Shown in pieces: positions 9,132 through 18,108 of a stretch of DNA of 38,703 nucleotides. Under the pieces are notes generated by a model. It was not told where the DNA came from. It did not search any database and worked only from the letters and a program-made list of their open reading frames with translations. Origin of the DNA: Rhodospirillaceae bacterium (GTDB lineage Bacteria > Pseudomonadota > Alphaproteobacteria > Rhodospirillales > Casp-alpha2); contig PALN01000001.1 in NCBI GenBank assembly GCA_002706405.1, positions 21,668 to 60,370 of the forward strand. Direction: 5' to 3'. The first letter of the stretch is position 1. The number at the start of each line of letters is the position of its first letter. Position numbers and translations under genes: made by a program.

Positions 9132-10730
9132 TTACGATCCGTCGGAGACGCTGTCGCCATCGGGCATGACGGCAGATCGCTCAACCAGAACGGTCGCAAT
9201 CCTGCGCCCTTCAAGACGCAATACTTTGAAAATGAATCTGGCATGCGGGCGCTCGAGCTCGCAGGTGTCACCCGGCGCCGGCAAATGGCCGAAACGCCCC
9301 AACAGATACCCGGCCAGTGTCGAGTAGCCTTCTTCTTCATTAACCAGGCCATCGGTACCCAGAACTTGCTCCAGATGGTGAATATCCGCCGCGCCGTCAA
9401 CTTTCCAGCGGTTTGCGTCTTCCTGGATGATATCGGGCGACTCGTCTTCATCCGGGAACTCGCCGGCAATGGCTTCGAAAACATCAATAGGCGTTACCAC
9501 GCCTTCAATCGTGCCGAACTCGTCGGTGACCAGAACCAGTTGCCCGCGTGAGCGTTTTAACGTTTCCATCAAACGCAATGCCCCGATAGACTCATGCACA
9601 ATCAACGGATCACGCAAACGCGACAGTTTCACATGCCCTGAAGTCAGAATATCGGCCAATAACTCTTTGGCGCGACCAATACCGATCACCTCGTCAAGAG
9701 AGCCGCGACACACAGGAAAAAAGCTATGCGGCGTTTTGATGATCTGCTGGCGGATATCGTCGGGAGGATCATCCAGGTTGACCCACGAAACATCGTTGCG
9801 CGGCGTCATGATGGAATGGATGTTGCGATCGGCCAGCGTTAAAACCCCGCTGACCATATTGCGCTCCTCTTCGCCAAAAACCTGGGCGGCCGAACTGGCG
9901 GACTTGTCTGTCTGAGGTTGCTCGGGGCCAACCAGGGGCTTGCGCCCAAGCATGCGCATAATCCCTTCGGCAGTCCGCTCCCGCATGGGCCGGTGCTGCT
10001 CTTCTTTTTTCAGATTCCGACGTGCCACCTGATTCAGGGCTTCTATGAGTACCGAAAACCCGATTGCCGCATACAGGTACCCTTTCGGGACGTGAAAGCC
10101 GAAACCCTCGATAACCAGGGAAAAGCCGATCATAAGCAAAAAGCCAAGACACAACACCACCACGGTGGGATGTGCGTTCACAAACCGGGTAAGCGGCTTG
10201 GAGGCAAACAGCATGACGCCCATGGCAAACACAACGGCCAGCATCATCACTGACAGGTGTTCAACCATGCCGACAGCGGTAATCACCGCGTCGATCGAGA
10301 AAACCGCATCCAGAATAATGATCTGGGTCACGATCAGCCCAAAGCTTGCATGCAAGCGCGCGCCGGAGGCATGTTGGGCCCGGCCTTCAATACGCTCATG
10401 CAATTCCAGGGTGCCTTTGAAAAGCAGGAAAAAACCACCCAGGATCAGGATGAGATCACGACCGGAAAAATCGACCGGCCCCAGCGAAAAAAGCGGCTGG
10501 GTCAGCTTGATCATCCATGACATGAGAGTCAGCAGGGCCAGGCGCATGACCAGTGCCAGAGAAAGGCCCATGATGCGGGCGCGATCTTGCTGATGAGGCG
10601 GAAGCTTGTCGACCAGAATGGCGATGAAGATCAGGTTATCGATACCCAGAACCACTTCCAGGATAATCAGCGTTGCCAACCCGACCCAGGCTGCGGGATC
10701 GCCCATCCAATCGAAAGCAAATGTTTCCAT
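9132..10730 (-). CDS. TerC-family membrane protein with CBS pair and CorC/HlyC domain
   Basis: A 532-residue protein of the YoaE/YegH type. Residues 1-215 form a TerC-like membrane domain with conserved acidic intramembrane motifs (LEVVLGIDNLIFIAIL near 24-39, LDAVFSIDAVITAVGMVEH near 140-158). A linker leads to a CBS domain pair (about 300-420, with MTPRNDVSWVNLDD) and a C-terminal CorC_HlyC domain (about 435-515, with WKVDGAADIHHLEQVLG). The family is linked to metal-ion homeostasis and tellurium resistance, but the exact transport function is not settled. It lies 21 nt behind suhB and 27 nt ahead of uppP. Confidence 0.9.
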   Translation of the reverse strand: METFAFDWMGDPAAWVGLATLIILEVVLGIDNLIFIAILVDKLPPHQQDRARIMGLSLALVMRLALLTLMSWMIKLTQPLFSLGPVDFSGRDLILILGGFFLLFKGTLELHERIEGRAQHASGARLHASFGLIVTQIIILDAVFSIDAVITAVGMVEHLSVMMLAVVFAMGVMLFASKPLTRFVNAHPTVVVLCLGFLLMIGFSLVIEGFGFHVPKGYLYAAIGFSVLIEALNQVARRNLKKEEQHRPMRERTAEGIMRMLGRKPLVGPEQPQTDKSASSAAQVFGEEERNMVSGVLTLADRNIHSIMTPRNDVSWVNLDDPPDDIRQQIIKTPHSFFPVCRGSLDEVIGIGRAKELLADILTSGHVKLSRLRDPLIVHESIGALRLMETLKRSRGQLVLVTDEFGTIEGVVTPIDVFEAIAGEFPDEDESPDIIQEDANRWKVDGAADIHHLEQVLGTDGLVNEEEGYSTLAGYLLGRFGHLPAPGDTCELERPHARFIFKVLRLEGRRIATVLVERSAVMPDGDSVSDGS

Positions 10731-10751
10731 TAGTTGCGCCCCCGCGTCAAT

Positions 10752-11543
10752 TTATTTTGCATTCAAATGTGCCAGCATTTGCGTGAAAATCTTTGGGCTG
10801 CCGGCAATAACGCTGCCGGTTTCATACCAGGTTTGCTCACCTTCAAAGTCGCCGATCAGGCCGCCCGCCTCCAGAATCATGAGCCCGCCTGCGGCAAGAT
10901 CCCAGCGCTTCAGGTTCTTGCCGCAAAAACCGTCGATACGACCGCTGGCCACGTAGGCAAGATCCAGAACAGAGGCACCCATGCGACGGACACTGGCGCA
11001 ACCGGACAGCAGGTTGGCCCAACGCGAATCGGGAGACACGCCACCACCGGAATCAGGAACATAAGCACTGAGCATCGCATCGTGGTAGCGCGTCAGGCCC
11101 GACACCCGGATTCGGCGGTCGTTCAAAAAGGCACCGCCGCCGCGACTGGCGGTAAACAATTCATTCCGGCTCGGATCGTAAACAACAGCTTGAACGACCT
11201 GCCCACGGTGTGCCAACGCAATGGAAACGGCGTATACAGGATAGCCGTGGATAAAATTGCTTGTGCCGTCGAGAGGGTCGATAATCCACTGGTATTCGGG
11301 TACGCCGTCGACTGTTTGCCCGGCCTCGTGCAAACCCGACTCTTCACACAGGAATCCATGTTCAGGATAGGCTGTGCGCAGCATGTCGATTACGGCCTCT
11401 TCAACGTTCTTGTCTACTTCCGTGACATAATCTTTAGGCCCCTTACGTGCCACGTGCACACGCTCGAGGTCGAGACTGGCCCGGTTAATGATGGCGCCGG
11501 CGCGGCGTGCCGCCTTAATGGCGGTGTTAAGCATGGGGTGCAT
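10752..11543 (-). CDS. suhB: Inositol monophosphatase family protein
   Basis: SuhB hydrolyses inositol-1-phosphate in vitro. In enterobacteria it also joins the rRNA antitermination complex, and that role here is inference. The 263-residue protein has the metal-binding motifs CEESG (Glu67/Glu68), DPLDGTSNF at 89-97, and the second signature KRWDLAAGGLMILEAGG near residue 211. Length is typical. It heads a minus-strand group with the TerC/CBS gene and uppP, and is divergent from trmJ across 86 nt. Confidence 0.93.
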   Translation of the reverse strand: MHPMLNTAIKAARRAGAIINRASLDLERVHVARKGPKDYVTEVDKNVEEAVIDMLRTAYPEHGFLCEESGLHEAGQTVDGVPEYQWIIDPLDGTSNFIHGYPVYAVSIALAHRGQVVQAVVYDPSRNELFTASRGGGAFLNDRRIRVSGLTRYHDAMLSAYVPDSGGGVSPDSRWANLLSGCASVRRMGASVLDLAYVASGRIDGFCGKNLKRWDLAAGGLMILEAGGLIGDFEGEQTWYETGSVIAGSPKIFTQMLAHLNAK

Positions 11544-11629
11544 AAAATTCCGTTTTTAATAACAAATCTGTGTTGGCTACAAGCGCATTTTAGCTGGCTA
11601 TTTTAAATGACTTCGCTTTTATCATCGAA

Positions 11630-12460
11630 ATGAGCAACTTGTTTTCCCGCATTCGTTTCATTATGGTGCAACCCAGTCACCCTGGAAATGTCGGCGCAGC
11701 CGCCCGTGCGATTAAAACCATGGGTTTTGGCGACCTGTGCCTGGTTAATCCTGTACAAGAGAACGTAACCCATCACCCTGATGCCATCGCACTGGCCAGC
11801 GGGGCCGTCGACGTACTTGAAAACGCCAGCCTGGTACCAACCCTGGATGACGCCTTGGCCCCGCTTACCATGGCATTCGCCATGACCGCCCGCGAGCGGG
11901 TACTGGGCCCGCCCGTATGCGATATTCGCGAAGCCGCGAACCTTAGCAGGCAGCATGTCTGTGCCTACGCAGAAGGTCGAGTCGGCATTGTCGTGGGCAC
12001 CGAGCGGTCGGGCCTGACCAACGAACACATCACGCAATGCCAGCGCATCTGCCACATTCCCGCGAATCCGGCCTACAGCTCGCTGAATGTTGCGCAAGCG
12101 CTGCAATTGGCCGCGTGGGAGTTACGTTATGCGCTCAACAGCCAGCTCCCCGGCGCCGAACCAAACGATGCATCGGATACCACGCACCCTGTTCAGGCCG
12201 AAGGTCGCGGCAACGACCAAGCCAACTCCGATGCGGGCGAAGCGCTGGCCTCGCAAGTAAAAATCAATGCCTTTCTGAAACACTGGCAGGAAGCACTGAT
12301 CCAGATTCAGTTTCTGAATCCGGCCTATCCCAAGAAACTGATCCCGCGCATGCATCATCTTTTCGGTCGAAATCAAATGACCAACGACGAAGTCGATATG
12401 ATGCGCGGCGTTTGTACGGCCATGGTCAAGGCCGCCAACGGCCAGCTGCGAAAAGACTGA
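11630..12460 (+). CDS. trmJ: tRNA (cytidine/uridine-2'-O-)-methyltransferase TrmJ
   Basis: TrmJ methylates the ribose 2'-OH at position 32 of tRNAs. The 276-residue protein starts MSNLFSRIRFIMVQ and has the SpoU/SPOUT motif 1 HPGNVGAAARAIKTMGF (about 18-34). Motif 2 is IVVGTERSGLTNEH (about 123-136), and motif 3 is PANPAYSSLNVAQALQLAAWEL (about 144-165). The C-terminal 110 residues form the TrmJ-specific dimerisation extension. The ribosome binding site is weak. It is divergent from suhB and convergent with the MscS gene. Confidence 0.94.
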   Translation: MSNLFSRIRFIMVQPSHPGNVGAAARAIKTMGFGDLCLVNPVQENVTHHPDAIALASGAVDVLENASLVPTLDDALAPLTMAFAMTARERVLGPPVCDIREAANLSRQHVCAYAEGRVGIVVGTERSGLTNEHITQCQRICHIPANPAYSSLNVAQALQLAAWELRYALNSQLPGAEPNDASDTTHPVQAEGRGNDQANSDAGEALASQVKINAFLKHWQEALIQIQFLNPAYPKKLIPRMHHLFGRNQMTNDEVDMMRGVCTAMVKAANGQLRKD

Positions 12461-12497
12461 ACCATTGGCGTGGGGCGGCTCGATCGAAGCGGGTGAT

Positions 12498-13304
12498 TTA
12501 TTTAATCGGGCGTGAAGGCGGAAGCTCAACACCCGCGTCACGCAACACTTCCTGCGCACGCTTGTTCATGTCGTTCTGCAGATCGAACCAGTTACCTGCT
12601 TGCGCCCAGGCACGCACGGTGACCACCATGGCGTGATCCCGATACTCCGTTACCATAACCATGGGCGCGGGATCATCAAGCGTCAAGGCATGTTGCTTGG
12701 CCATGGTTAACAACTCGTCCATCGCACGGTTGACGTCCTCGCCGTAAGGAATGAAAACTGACGCCTGAGCGCGCCGCGTTTGATGACGACTGAGGTTCAG
12801 GATTGCACTACCCCAGATATTGCTGTTGGGCACCATGATAAAGGTACCGTCGTACTGCTTGAAGCGCGTCATGAACAGGCCGACTTCATCCACCATGCCA
12901 TCAACCGTTCCAACAACCGACACGAAGTCACCCGCGCGAAACGGACGCAATGCCAATAACATGATGCCGGCCGCGATGTTCTGCAATGTTCCCTGTAAAG
13001 ACAGCGCAATAGCCAAGCCTGCCGCACCCAGCACCGCGATAATGCTTGCTGTCTGGACACCCAGGCGGGCCAGCACCGCAACCAGCACGACGACGCGAAT
13101 TGCCCAGATGGTAACGGTATAGGCAATTGGCACAATGGTTGGATCGATACGCGTAGAGCGGGTCGCGACGCGCCGAACGACATTTCCAATCCAACTGGAA
13201 ACCAGCCAACCGATAACCAGAATCACCAGGGCAATGACCAAATCGAATGCCATTGCCGTAAAACCGGCGGCAACCCAATCAATTAACGTTTGTATGTCGC
13301 TCAT
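12498..13304 (-). CDS. Small-conductance mechanosensitive channel (MscS family)
   Basis: An inner-membrane channel that releases solutes on hypo-osmotic shock. The 268-residue protein has three N-terminal hydrophobic segments. It carries the pore-lining TM3 GAAGLAIALSLQGTLQNIAAG, then the MscS beta domain RPFRAGDFVSVVGTVDGMVDEVG, and MVPNSNIWGSAILNLSRH leading into the C-terminal alpha/beta domain. Length is close to E. coli MscS (286). It stands alone on the minus strand, convergent with trmJ. Confidence 0.93.
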   Translation of the reverse strand: MSDIQTLIDWVAAGFTAMAFDLVIALVILVIGWLVSSWIGNVVRRVATRSTRIDPTIVPIAYTVTIWAIRVVVLVAVLARLGVQTASIIAVLGAAGLAIALSLQGTLQNIAAGIMLLALRPFRAGDFVSVVGTVDGMVDEVGLFMTRFKQYDGTFIMVPNSNIWGSAILNLSRHQTRRAQASVFIPYGEDVNRAMDELLTMAKQHALTLDDPAPMVMVTEYRDHAMVVTVRAWAQAGNWFDLQNDMNKRAQEVLRDAGVELPPSRPIK

Positions 13305-13364
13305 AAATTCCTTTGCGTTTAATTGTTAATCAAGCCAAAAACGTGTCGACCGATTTTATCGAAC

Positions 13365-13387
13365 TTATCCACCGAAACTGTGGACAA
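13365..13387. promoter_or_regulatory. Inverted TTATCCAC-like repeat upstream of the MscS gene
   Basis: TTATCCAC (13365-13372) and GTGGACAA (13380-13387) are inverted with 7 of 8 positions matching, separated by 7 nt. Both halves resemble DnaA boxes with a mismatch each. It lies about 60 nt before the MscS start. The rest of the 250-nt spacer holds only the terminator at 13493-13535. Confidence 0.3.
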
Positions 13388-13492
13388 CACGATGGAAAAC
13401 TATTTAATTACACAAAATACCCATTACAGAACAACGCTCTGTAAACAGCGTGCACAAATTAACCTAAGTTGAAAATATACCTTCCAGATCGC

Positions 13493-13535
13493 CAAAAACA
13501 AGAGCCCGATACAAACACTTTGCTGTATCGGGCTC
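13493..13535 (-). terminator. Terminator of the minus-strand HAAT transporter operon
   Basis: GAGCCCGATACA (13502-13513) pairs perfectly with TGTATCGGGCTC (13524-13535) over 12 bp with a 10-nt loop. On the minus strand it is followed by TTGTTTTTGG. It lies 22 nt past the last transporter gene. Confidence 0.85.
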
Positions 13536-13556
13536 ATCATTGAAGCGTTACGGTAA

Positions 13557-14270
13557 TCAGGCCACCGCCACCAGTCGATCCAATGTTTCCGGTTCATCGA
13601 GCAATGACTGGCTGGTTGACTGGTGCACAATTTGCCCACGATCCAGCACAATGGCCTGATCAGTCAAACCCAGGGCCAGCCTCGCATGCTGCTCCACGAC
13701 AATCACGGTCAGGCCGGTTTCATGCACAAGCCGCCGAATAACACCCAGTAATTCCTGCACGATAATGGGCGCCAGCCCTTCCATGGGCTCATCAAGCAGC
13801 AGCAGGCGCGGGTTCACCATCAGGGCACGCGCAATCGCCAGCATCTGTTGCTCGCCCCCGGATAACTGATTACCCATATTGGCGCGTCGCTCCTCCAGCC
13901 TTGGAAACAACTGATATACCTTGGCAACGTCCCAGTGGCCCGATCGCGCCACCACCGTCAAGTGTTCTTCAACGGTTAATGATGGGTACATATGGCGCTC
14001 CTGAGGCACCCAGCCCATACCGTTGGCAGCCCGTTGATGTGTAGGTACGCGCGAGACATCATGCCCGTCCCAGTGAATGGCACCACTGTGCAATTGCGTT
14101 AAGCCAAGCAAGGTGAGCAACAAGGTCGACTTGCCCACCCCGTTTCGACCCAGCAACGCCAGGCTGTCGCCCTCTTTCAACGAAAACGAAATGTCTTCCA
14201 GGACAACCGCCTCTCCGTATCCGGCGAAAACACGATCAACCGTCAGGATGTTTTGCGACGTATTACTCAT
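13557..14270 (-). CDS. HAAT-type ABC transporter ATP-binding protein (LivF-like)
   Basis: One of two ATPases energising a branched-chain-amino-acid-type importer. The 237-residue protein has Walker [10 protein letters not shown] at 41-49 and the signature [15 protein letters not shown]. Walker B is [14 protein letters not shown], and the H-loop is in [16 protein letters not shown] after Walker B is the LivF-type feature. It overlaps the upstream ATPase by 8 nt (start inside its 3' end), so translation is coupled. HAAT systems carry amino acids, amides and also aromatic acids. The adjacent vanillate demethylase genes suggest an aromatic substrate, but this is inference. Confidence 0.92.
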   Translation of the reverse strand: MSNTSQNILTVDRVFAGYGEAVVLEDISFSLKEGDSLALLGRNGVGKSTLLLTLLGLTQLHSGAIHWDGHDVSRVPTHQRAANGMGWVPQERHMYPSLTVEEHLTVVARSGHWDVAKVYQLFPRLEERRANMGNQLSGGEQQMLAIARALMVNPRLLLLDEPMEGLAPIIVQELLGVIRRLVHETGLTVIVVEQHARLALGLTDQAIVLDRGQIVHQSTSQSLLDEPETLDRLVAVA

Positions 14271-15021
14271 GTTCGGCCTCCCCCAAATACACTTCCTTCA
14301 CGCGATGATCCGCCGCGATTTCGTCGGGGCTGCCCTCTGTTAACACTTTGCCGCCCACCATTACGGTAATGCGCTCGGCAAATCGGAACACCAGGCTCAT
14401 GTCATGCTCAATAAACAAAATGGTGACATCGCGTGGAAGCTGGGAAATCACCTCGAACAATTCCTGGCTTTCCGCCTGCGGGATACCCGCGGCGGGCTCG
14501 TCAAGAAGCAGCACCTTCGGGCGTGTGGCCAGCGCCAGCGCAATTTCCACCAACCGCTGCTTGCCATAGGGCAAGTTGCGCGTACGTGTGTTCATTTCAG
14601 TTGCCAGACGCAGCGTTTCCAACAGTGCAACGGCCTCATCCACCAGGCCCTTTTGCTTTTCCACCGTTTTGTACCACTGCTTGTGCAACCCATCACGTTC
14701 GCTCATTGCCAGCACAATAGACTCCAGCACGGTTAAACCGGCGAACAGCGTATTGATCTGGAAAGTACGCGTCATACCCAGCTTCACCCGCTCATGCTGG
14801 GGCAAGTGAGTGATATCGCGATCGCCCAGAAACACCTTGCCCCGCGTGGGTGGCAACGCGCCGGTGAGCATATTGATGTAGGTGGTTTTACCGGCACCGT
14901 TTGGCCCGATCAGGGCATGGCGGGCACCTGGCCTGAACGACAATGTGACATCGCTATTGGCCTGGAAGGCACCCCAGATTTTGGTCAGGCCTTCGGTACG
15001 TAAGGTTGTATCCTGGCTCAT
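14263..15021 (-). CDS. HAAT-type ABC transporter ATP-binding protein (LivG-like)
   Basis: Partner ATPase of the transporter. The 252-residue protein has Walker A GPNGAGKTT at 39-47 and the signature region LPYGKQRLVEIALALA. Walker B is KVLLLDEPAAGIPQAE and the H-loop is in ILFIEHDMSLVF. The C-terminus with VLTEGSPDEIAADHRVKEVYLGE is the BCA_ABC_TP_C tail typical of LivG. Its ATG overlaps the stop of the upstream permease gene, so the four genes form one translationally coupled operon. Confidence 0.92.
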   Translation of the reverse strand: MSQDTTLRTEGLTKIWGAFQANSDVTLSFRPGARHALIGPNGAGKTTYINMLTGALPPTRGKVFLGDRDITHLPQHERVKLGMTRTFQINTLFAGLTVLESIVLAMSERDGLHKQWYKTVEKQKGLVDEAVALLETLRLATEMNTRTRNLPYGKQRLVEIALALATRPKVLLLDEPAAGIPQAESQELFEVISQLPRDVTILFIEHDMSLVFRFAERITVMVGGKVLTEGSPDEIAADHRVKEVYLGEAEHE

Positions 15022-16034
15022 GAGGCCCCCTTTTCAGCCGCCCGGTTGCGCCGACGTTCAAGAATCCGCTCTACCGAACCCAGGATACCGCCGCTGCCCA
15101 TCATCACAATCACGATCAGCAACAAGCCAATCCAGAATTGCCAATAAACCGGATTAATGTCGGAAATATAATGGTGGGCGAACATGAAGACCACCGCACC
15201 CAGCATGGCGCCATATAAACGCCCTGCGCCGCCCAGCACCAGAATAATCAGCAAATCGGCCGAACGGATGAAGCCCAGGGAATCGAGCCCCACAAACTGT
15301 GTGGTTTGCGCCAGCAAAGCACCTGCCACACCGGCCATGCCCGCGCTGATGGTGTAAATGGCCACCAGCCGCTTGTCGACATTGGCCCCGATGGCCGGCA
15401 TGCGCTTGGCACCCTCACGAATGCCGATAAGGCTTAACCCAAACGTGGAGCTCACCAGACGGCGCGCGAAAAGAAACATGATGAACAGCACCGCCAAGCT
15501 ATAAAAATAGCCTGTTTTACCGTAGAGGTCGATTTCAAAAATACCAAACAGCGGCCATGTGGAAATACCCCATAAGCCGTCGGCGCCGCCGGTGAAGTCG
15601 GTTGCCTTGTTGGCAATTTCGTACAGCATCAAACCAATCCCCAGGGTGACCATCAGTTGCGTCAGCTCATGGCCGCGAACCACCAGGAAGCTGGTGATAT
15701 AGCCCAGGATGGCGGCCAGAACCGCCGCCATGAGTAAGGCACTGAACGGCTCGCCCCAGCCATGCGTCGACAACAGGCCCGAGGTATAAGCCCCCACCCC
15801 GAAAAAGGCCGCATGTCCCAACGACACGATGCCGGCATAGCCCAGGATCAGGTCAAGCGACAAGGCGAACAGCGCCAGAATCATCATCTGGCTGATGAGC
15901 ACCAGGTTGGTGGGGAACAGGAAATAAGCGACAAACGGCAGAATCCAGAAAAGGTATTCCAGTTTGTGCCAGCGATCATTAGGCACGCGCGGGGCGGGCA
16001 GACGATCGACGATAGAAAGTGATTGCATATTCAT
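15018..16034 (-). CDS. HAAT-type ABC transporter permease (LivM-like)
   Basis: Membrane subunit of the importer. The 338-residue protein has about eight to nine hydrophobic helices and the LivM signature SLDLILGYAGIVSLGHAAFFGVGAYT (written here as SLDLILGYAGIVSLGHA). The conserved cytoplasmic EAA-like loop GIREGAKRMPAIGANVDKRL contacts an ATPase. Start ATG overlaps the upstream permease stop (ATGA type). It belongs to the minus-strand operon that lacks a binding-protein gene. Confidence 0.92.
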   Translation of the reverse strand: MNMQSLSIVDRLPAPRVPNDRWHKLEYLFWILPFVAYFLFPTNLVLISQMMILALFALSLDLILGYAGIVSLGHAAFFGVGAYTSGLLSTHGWGEPFSALLMAAVLAAILGYITSFLVVRGHELTQLMVTLGIGLMLYEIANKATDFTGGADGLWGISTWPLFGIFEIDLYGKTGYFYSLAVLFIMFLFARRLVSSTFGLSLIGIREGAKRMPAIGANVDKRLVAIYTISAGMAGVAGALLAQTTQFVGLDSLGFIRSADLLIILVLGGAGRLYGAMLGAVVFMFAHHYISDINPVYWQFWIGLLLIVIVMMGSGGILGSVERILERRRNRAAEKGAS

Positions 16035-16897
16035 GCGCGCCTCGTGATCAGACCGTTAGGGAAAAACAGCAGCAACACAACCATCAGGACATAGATAACG
16101 AACGCCCCGATTTCCGGCACATAGTATTTGCCCGCCACATCGAAAATACCCAGCAAAATCGCAGCAACCAGCGGCCCGCGAATCGTGCCCGCACCACCAA
16201 CCGCCACCACAATCAGGAAATAAACCATCCATTTAAGCGGGAAGGTGGGATCCAGGCCCAGCACATCAATGCCCAGCACACCGCCCAGGCCGGCCAGGCC
16301 GGAGCCCAGCGCAAAGGTCAGGCTGAACACCCGGTTCACATTTATACCCAGGCCTTTCGAGGCTTGTTGATTGTCGACCGAGGCGCGTATTTGGGCACCA
16401 AAACGCGTACGCTCGATCAGCAGGCCCAGGGCAATCGTGATCAGAATCACCACGCCGATCAGGAACAGGCGATAAACACCAAAGCCAATGTCGAACACCC
16501 TGAACTGCCCACGCAGCCACTCGGGCAGATTCACCGGCTGAAGCGTTGGGCCCCAGAAAAAGGTGAAGGTGGCAATCACCATGAAAACCAGGCCAATTGA
16601 GAACAAAACCTGGTCAAGCGGATCGGCCTCATAAAGTCGCTGATAAAGCGTGCGTTCAAGAATAAACCCCGCCAGGGCAGCCGCCAGGAACGCAATGGGC
16701 AGCGTGGCCAGGAAAGGCACACCCAGGCGCGTCATGAGCTCGACACTCACATAGCCGCCCAGCATGGCAAATGCACCATGAGCCAGGTTCACGAAGTTCA
16801 TCAGCCCCATCGTGACCGACAAACCCACACTGATCAGAAACAACAGCGCCCCGAACGCAACGCCGTCGAACACCACGCCGATTAAATTACCCAGCAT
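16031..16897 (-). CDS. HAAT-type ABC transporter permease (LivH-like)
   Basis: First gene of the operon and the second membrane subunit. The ATG at 16895-16897 was chosen because GGAGG lies 5 nt upstream; the frame is open 13 codons further. It gives 288 residues starting MLGNLIGVVFDGVAFGALLF. The LivH signature SVTMGLMNFVNLAHGAFAML and the loop VDNQQASKGLGINVNRVFSL are present. No binding-protein gene stands before or behind this operon, unlike typical HAAT clusters. The nearest is at 21095 on the other strand. vanB lies upstream across a strong terminator. Confidence 0.92.
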   Translation of the reverse strand: MLGNLIGVVFDGVAFGALLFLISVGLSVTMGLMNFVNLAHGAFAMLGGYVSVELMTRLGVPFLATLPIAFLAAALAGFILERTLYQRLYEADPLDQVLFSIGLVFMVIATFTFFWGPTLQPVNLPEWLRGQFRVFDIGFGVYRLFLIGVVILITIALGLLIERTRFGAQIRASVDNQQASKGLGINVNRVFSLTFALGSGLAGLGGVLGIDVLGLDPTFPLKWMVYFLIVVAVGGAGTIRGPLVAAILLGIFDVAGKYYVPEIGAFVIYVLMVVLLLFFPNGLITRRA

Positions 16898-17026
16898 CGC
16901 GGCCTCCGGTGTTTTGTGCACGACACAAAGCCGCAAATTGATAATTTCCAGGACATTGTTGTCTCCGTTTTTGTTTTAAACCACTAAACTTTATTTCAAA
17001 AAATGACACCGCCCCAGCATTGTTCC

Positions 17027-17054
17027 AAAAAAACGCCGCATCAGCGGCGTTTTT
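17027..17054 (-). terminator. Terminator after vanB (bidirectional in form)
   Basis: AAAAACGCCGC (17029-17039) pairs with GCGGCGTTTTT (17044-17054) around a 4-nt loop. On the minus strand the stem ends in seven Ts. It lies 22 nt past the vanB stop and separates vanAB from the transporter operon, which therefore probably has its own promoter in 16898-17026. Confidence 0.88.
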
Positions 17055-17075
17055 CTGTAAAAGCTAAGGAACACC

Positions 17076-18032
17076 TTATAAATCCAATACCAGGACCGAA
17101 GATTTCGACCGCGAGCAACATGGCGTCATTTGGTCATTTGCCGCATGCTCGGAATCAGTTAAGTAAAGGTCGCGATGTTCAGGCTCGCCTTCAAGCACAC
17201 GAACCAGGCAGGTACCACATACCCCTTCCTCGCACGACACAGGAATGAAGACGTCATTCTCGTCGAGCACTTGGGTAATGGACTTGTCGGCCGGAACCGT
17301 AAAGGTTTGCCCGGTACTTGCGATTTTCACCTCGAAGGACTCGTCATCGCTTGTATCGACTTCGACACCACCAAAGTACTCAAGGTGTACCTGCTCGGTT
17401 GGCCAGCCTTGTGCCTTGGCCGTATTAACAACGTAATCGATAAAGCCCGTAGGGCCGCATATATAAATATGCGTGCCAGATTGAGGCTCGGCAAGCACCT
17501 CTTCCAGCTTGAGCTTTTGCGCATCATCGCCATTATCGAAGTGAAATTGCACCCGACCGGCAAATGCAGACGACTCGATATCGCCCTTGAACGCCATACG
17601 CTCGGGCGTGCGGGCGCAATAATGCATTTGAAAGTCGGCGTTGGCAGCACTGAGCCGCCTTGCCATACACAAAATGGGTGTCACGCCGATACCGCCCGCA
17701 AACAAGACGGAACGCTGGGATTTCACGAGCGGAAAATGGTTCTTGGGCTCGCTGATTTGCAGCACATCGCCCACATTCACTTTATCGTGAATCGCAGTAG
17801 AACCGCCGCGGGACTCGGGGTCGCGCAATACACCGATCACATAGCGGTGCTGTTCACCGGAATCATTCAGCAACGAGTATTGACGGGTCAGGCCGCCTGG
17901 AACATTGACGTCGATGTGAGCGCCGGCACTGAACGAAGGCAAGGTTTTACCATCGGTACTGGCTAACTCAAGGCTGACAATGTCTTCAGCTTCCTGGGTT
18001 TTGTTGACGACTTTAACGGAAAGTTGACTCAT
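17076..18032 (-). CDS. vanB: Vanillate O-demethylase, reductase subunit
   Basis: VanB passes electrons from NAD(P)H through FMN/FAD and a plant-type 2Fe-2S centre to the VanA oxygenase. The 318-residue protein has the flavin site RQYSLLND near residue 50, the nucleotide-binding FAGGIGVTPIL and YICGPTGFIDYV motifs, and a C-terminal ferredoxin domain. That domain has Cys267, Cys272, Cys275 and Cys305/306 and ends CCSRSKSSVLVLDL, very like VanB of Pseudomonas as I remember it. It lies 76 nt behind vanA on the same strand and is followed by a strong terminator, so vanA-vanB forms a complete unit. Confidence 0.92.
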   Translation of the reverse strand: MSQLSVKVVNKTQEAEDIVSLELASTDGKTLPSFSAGAHIDVNVPGGLTRQYSLLNDSGEQHRYVIGVLRDPESRGGSTAIHDKVNVGDVLQISEPKNHFPLVKSQRSVLFAGGIGVTPILCMARRLSAANADFQMHYCARTPERMAFKGDIESSAFAGRVQFHFDNGDDAQKLKLEEVLAEPQSGTHIYICGPTGFIDYVVNTAKAQGWPTEQVHLEYFGGVEVDTSDDESFEVKIASTGQTFTVPADKSITQVLDENDVFIPVSCEEGVCGTCLVRVLEGEPEHRDLYLTDSEHAANDQMTPCCSRSKSSVLVLDL

Positions 18033-18108
18033 TCAATCATCTATTAAGTTGGTTTGACCCACTGGATGCGGGCGTGGAAAAACCTCCAGCCCGCACCATG
18101 GGTGACCA

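Noticed and set aside
10734-11606. 290-codon open frame on the plus strand
   Set aside because: Antisense to suhB, which has the metal-binding motifs and a normal start.
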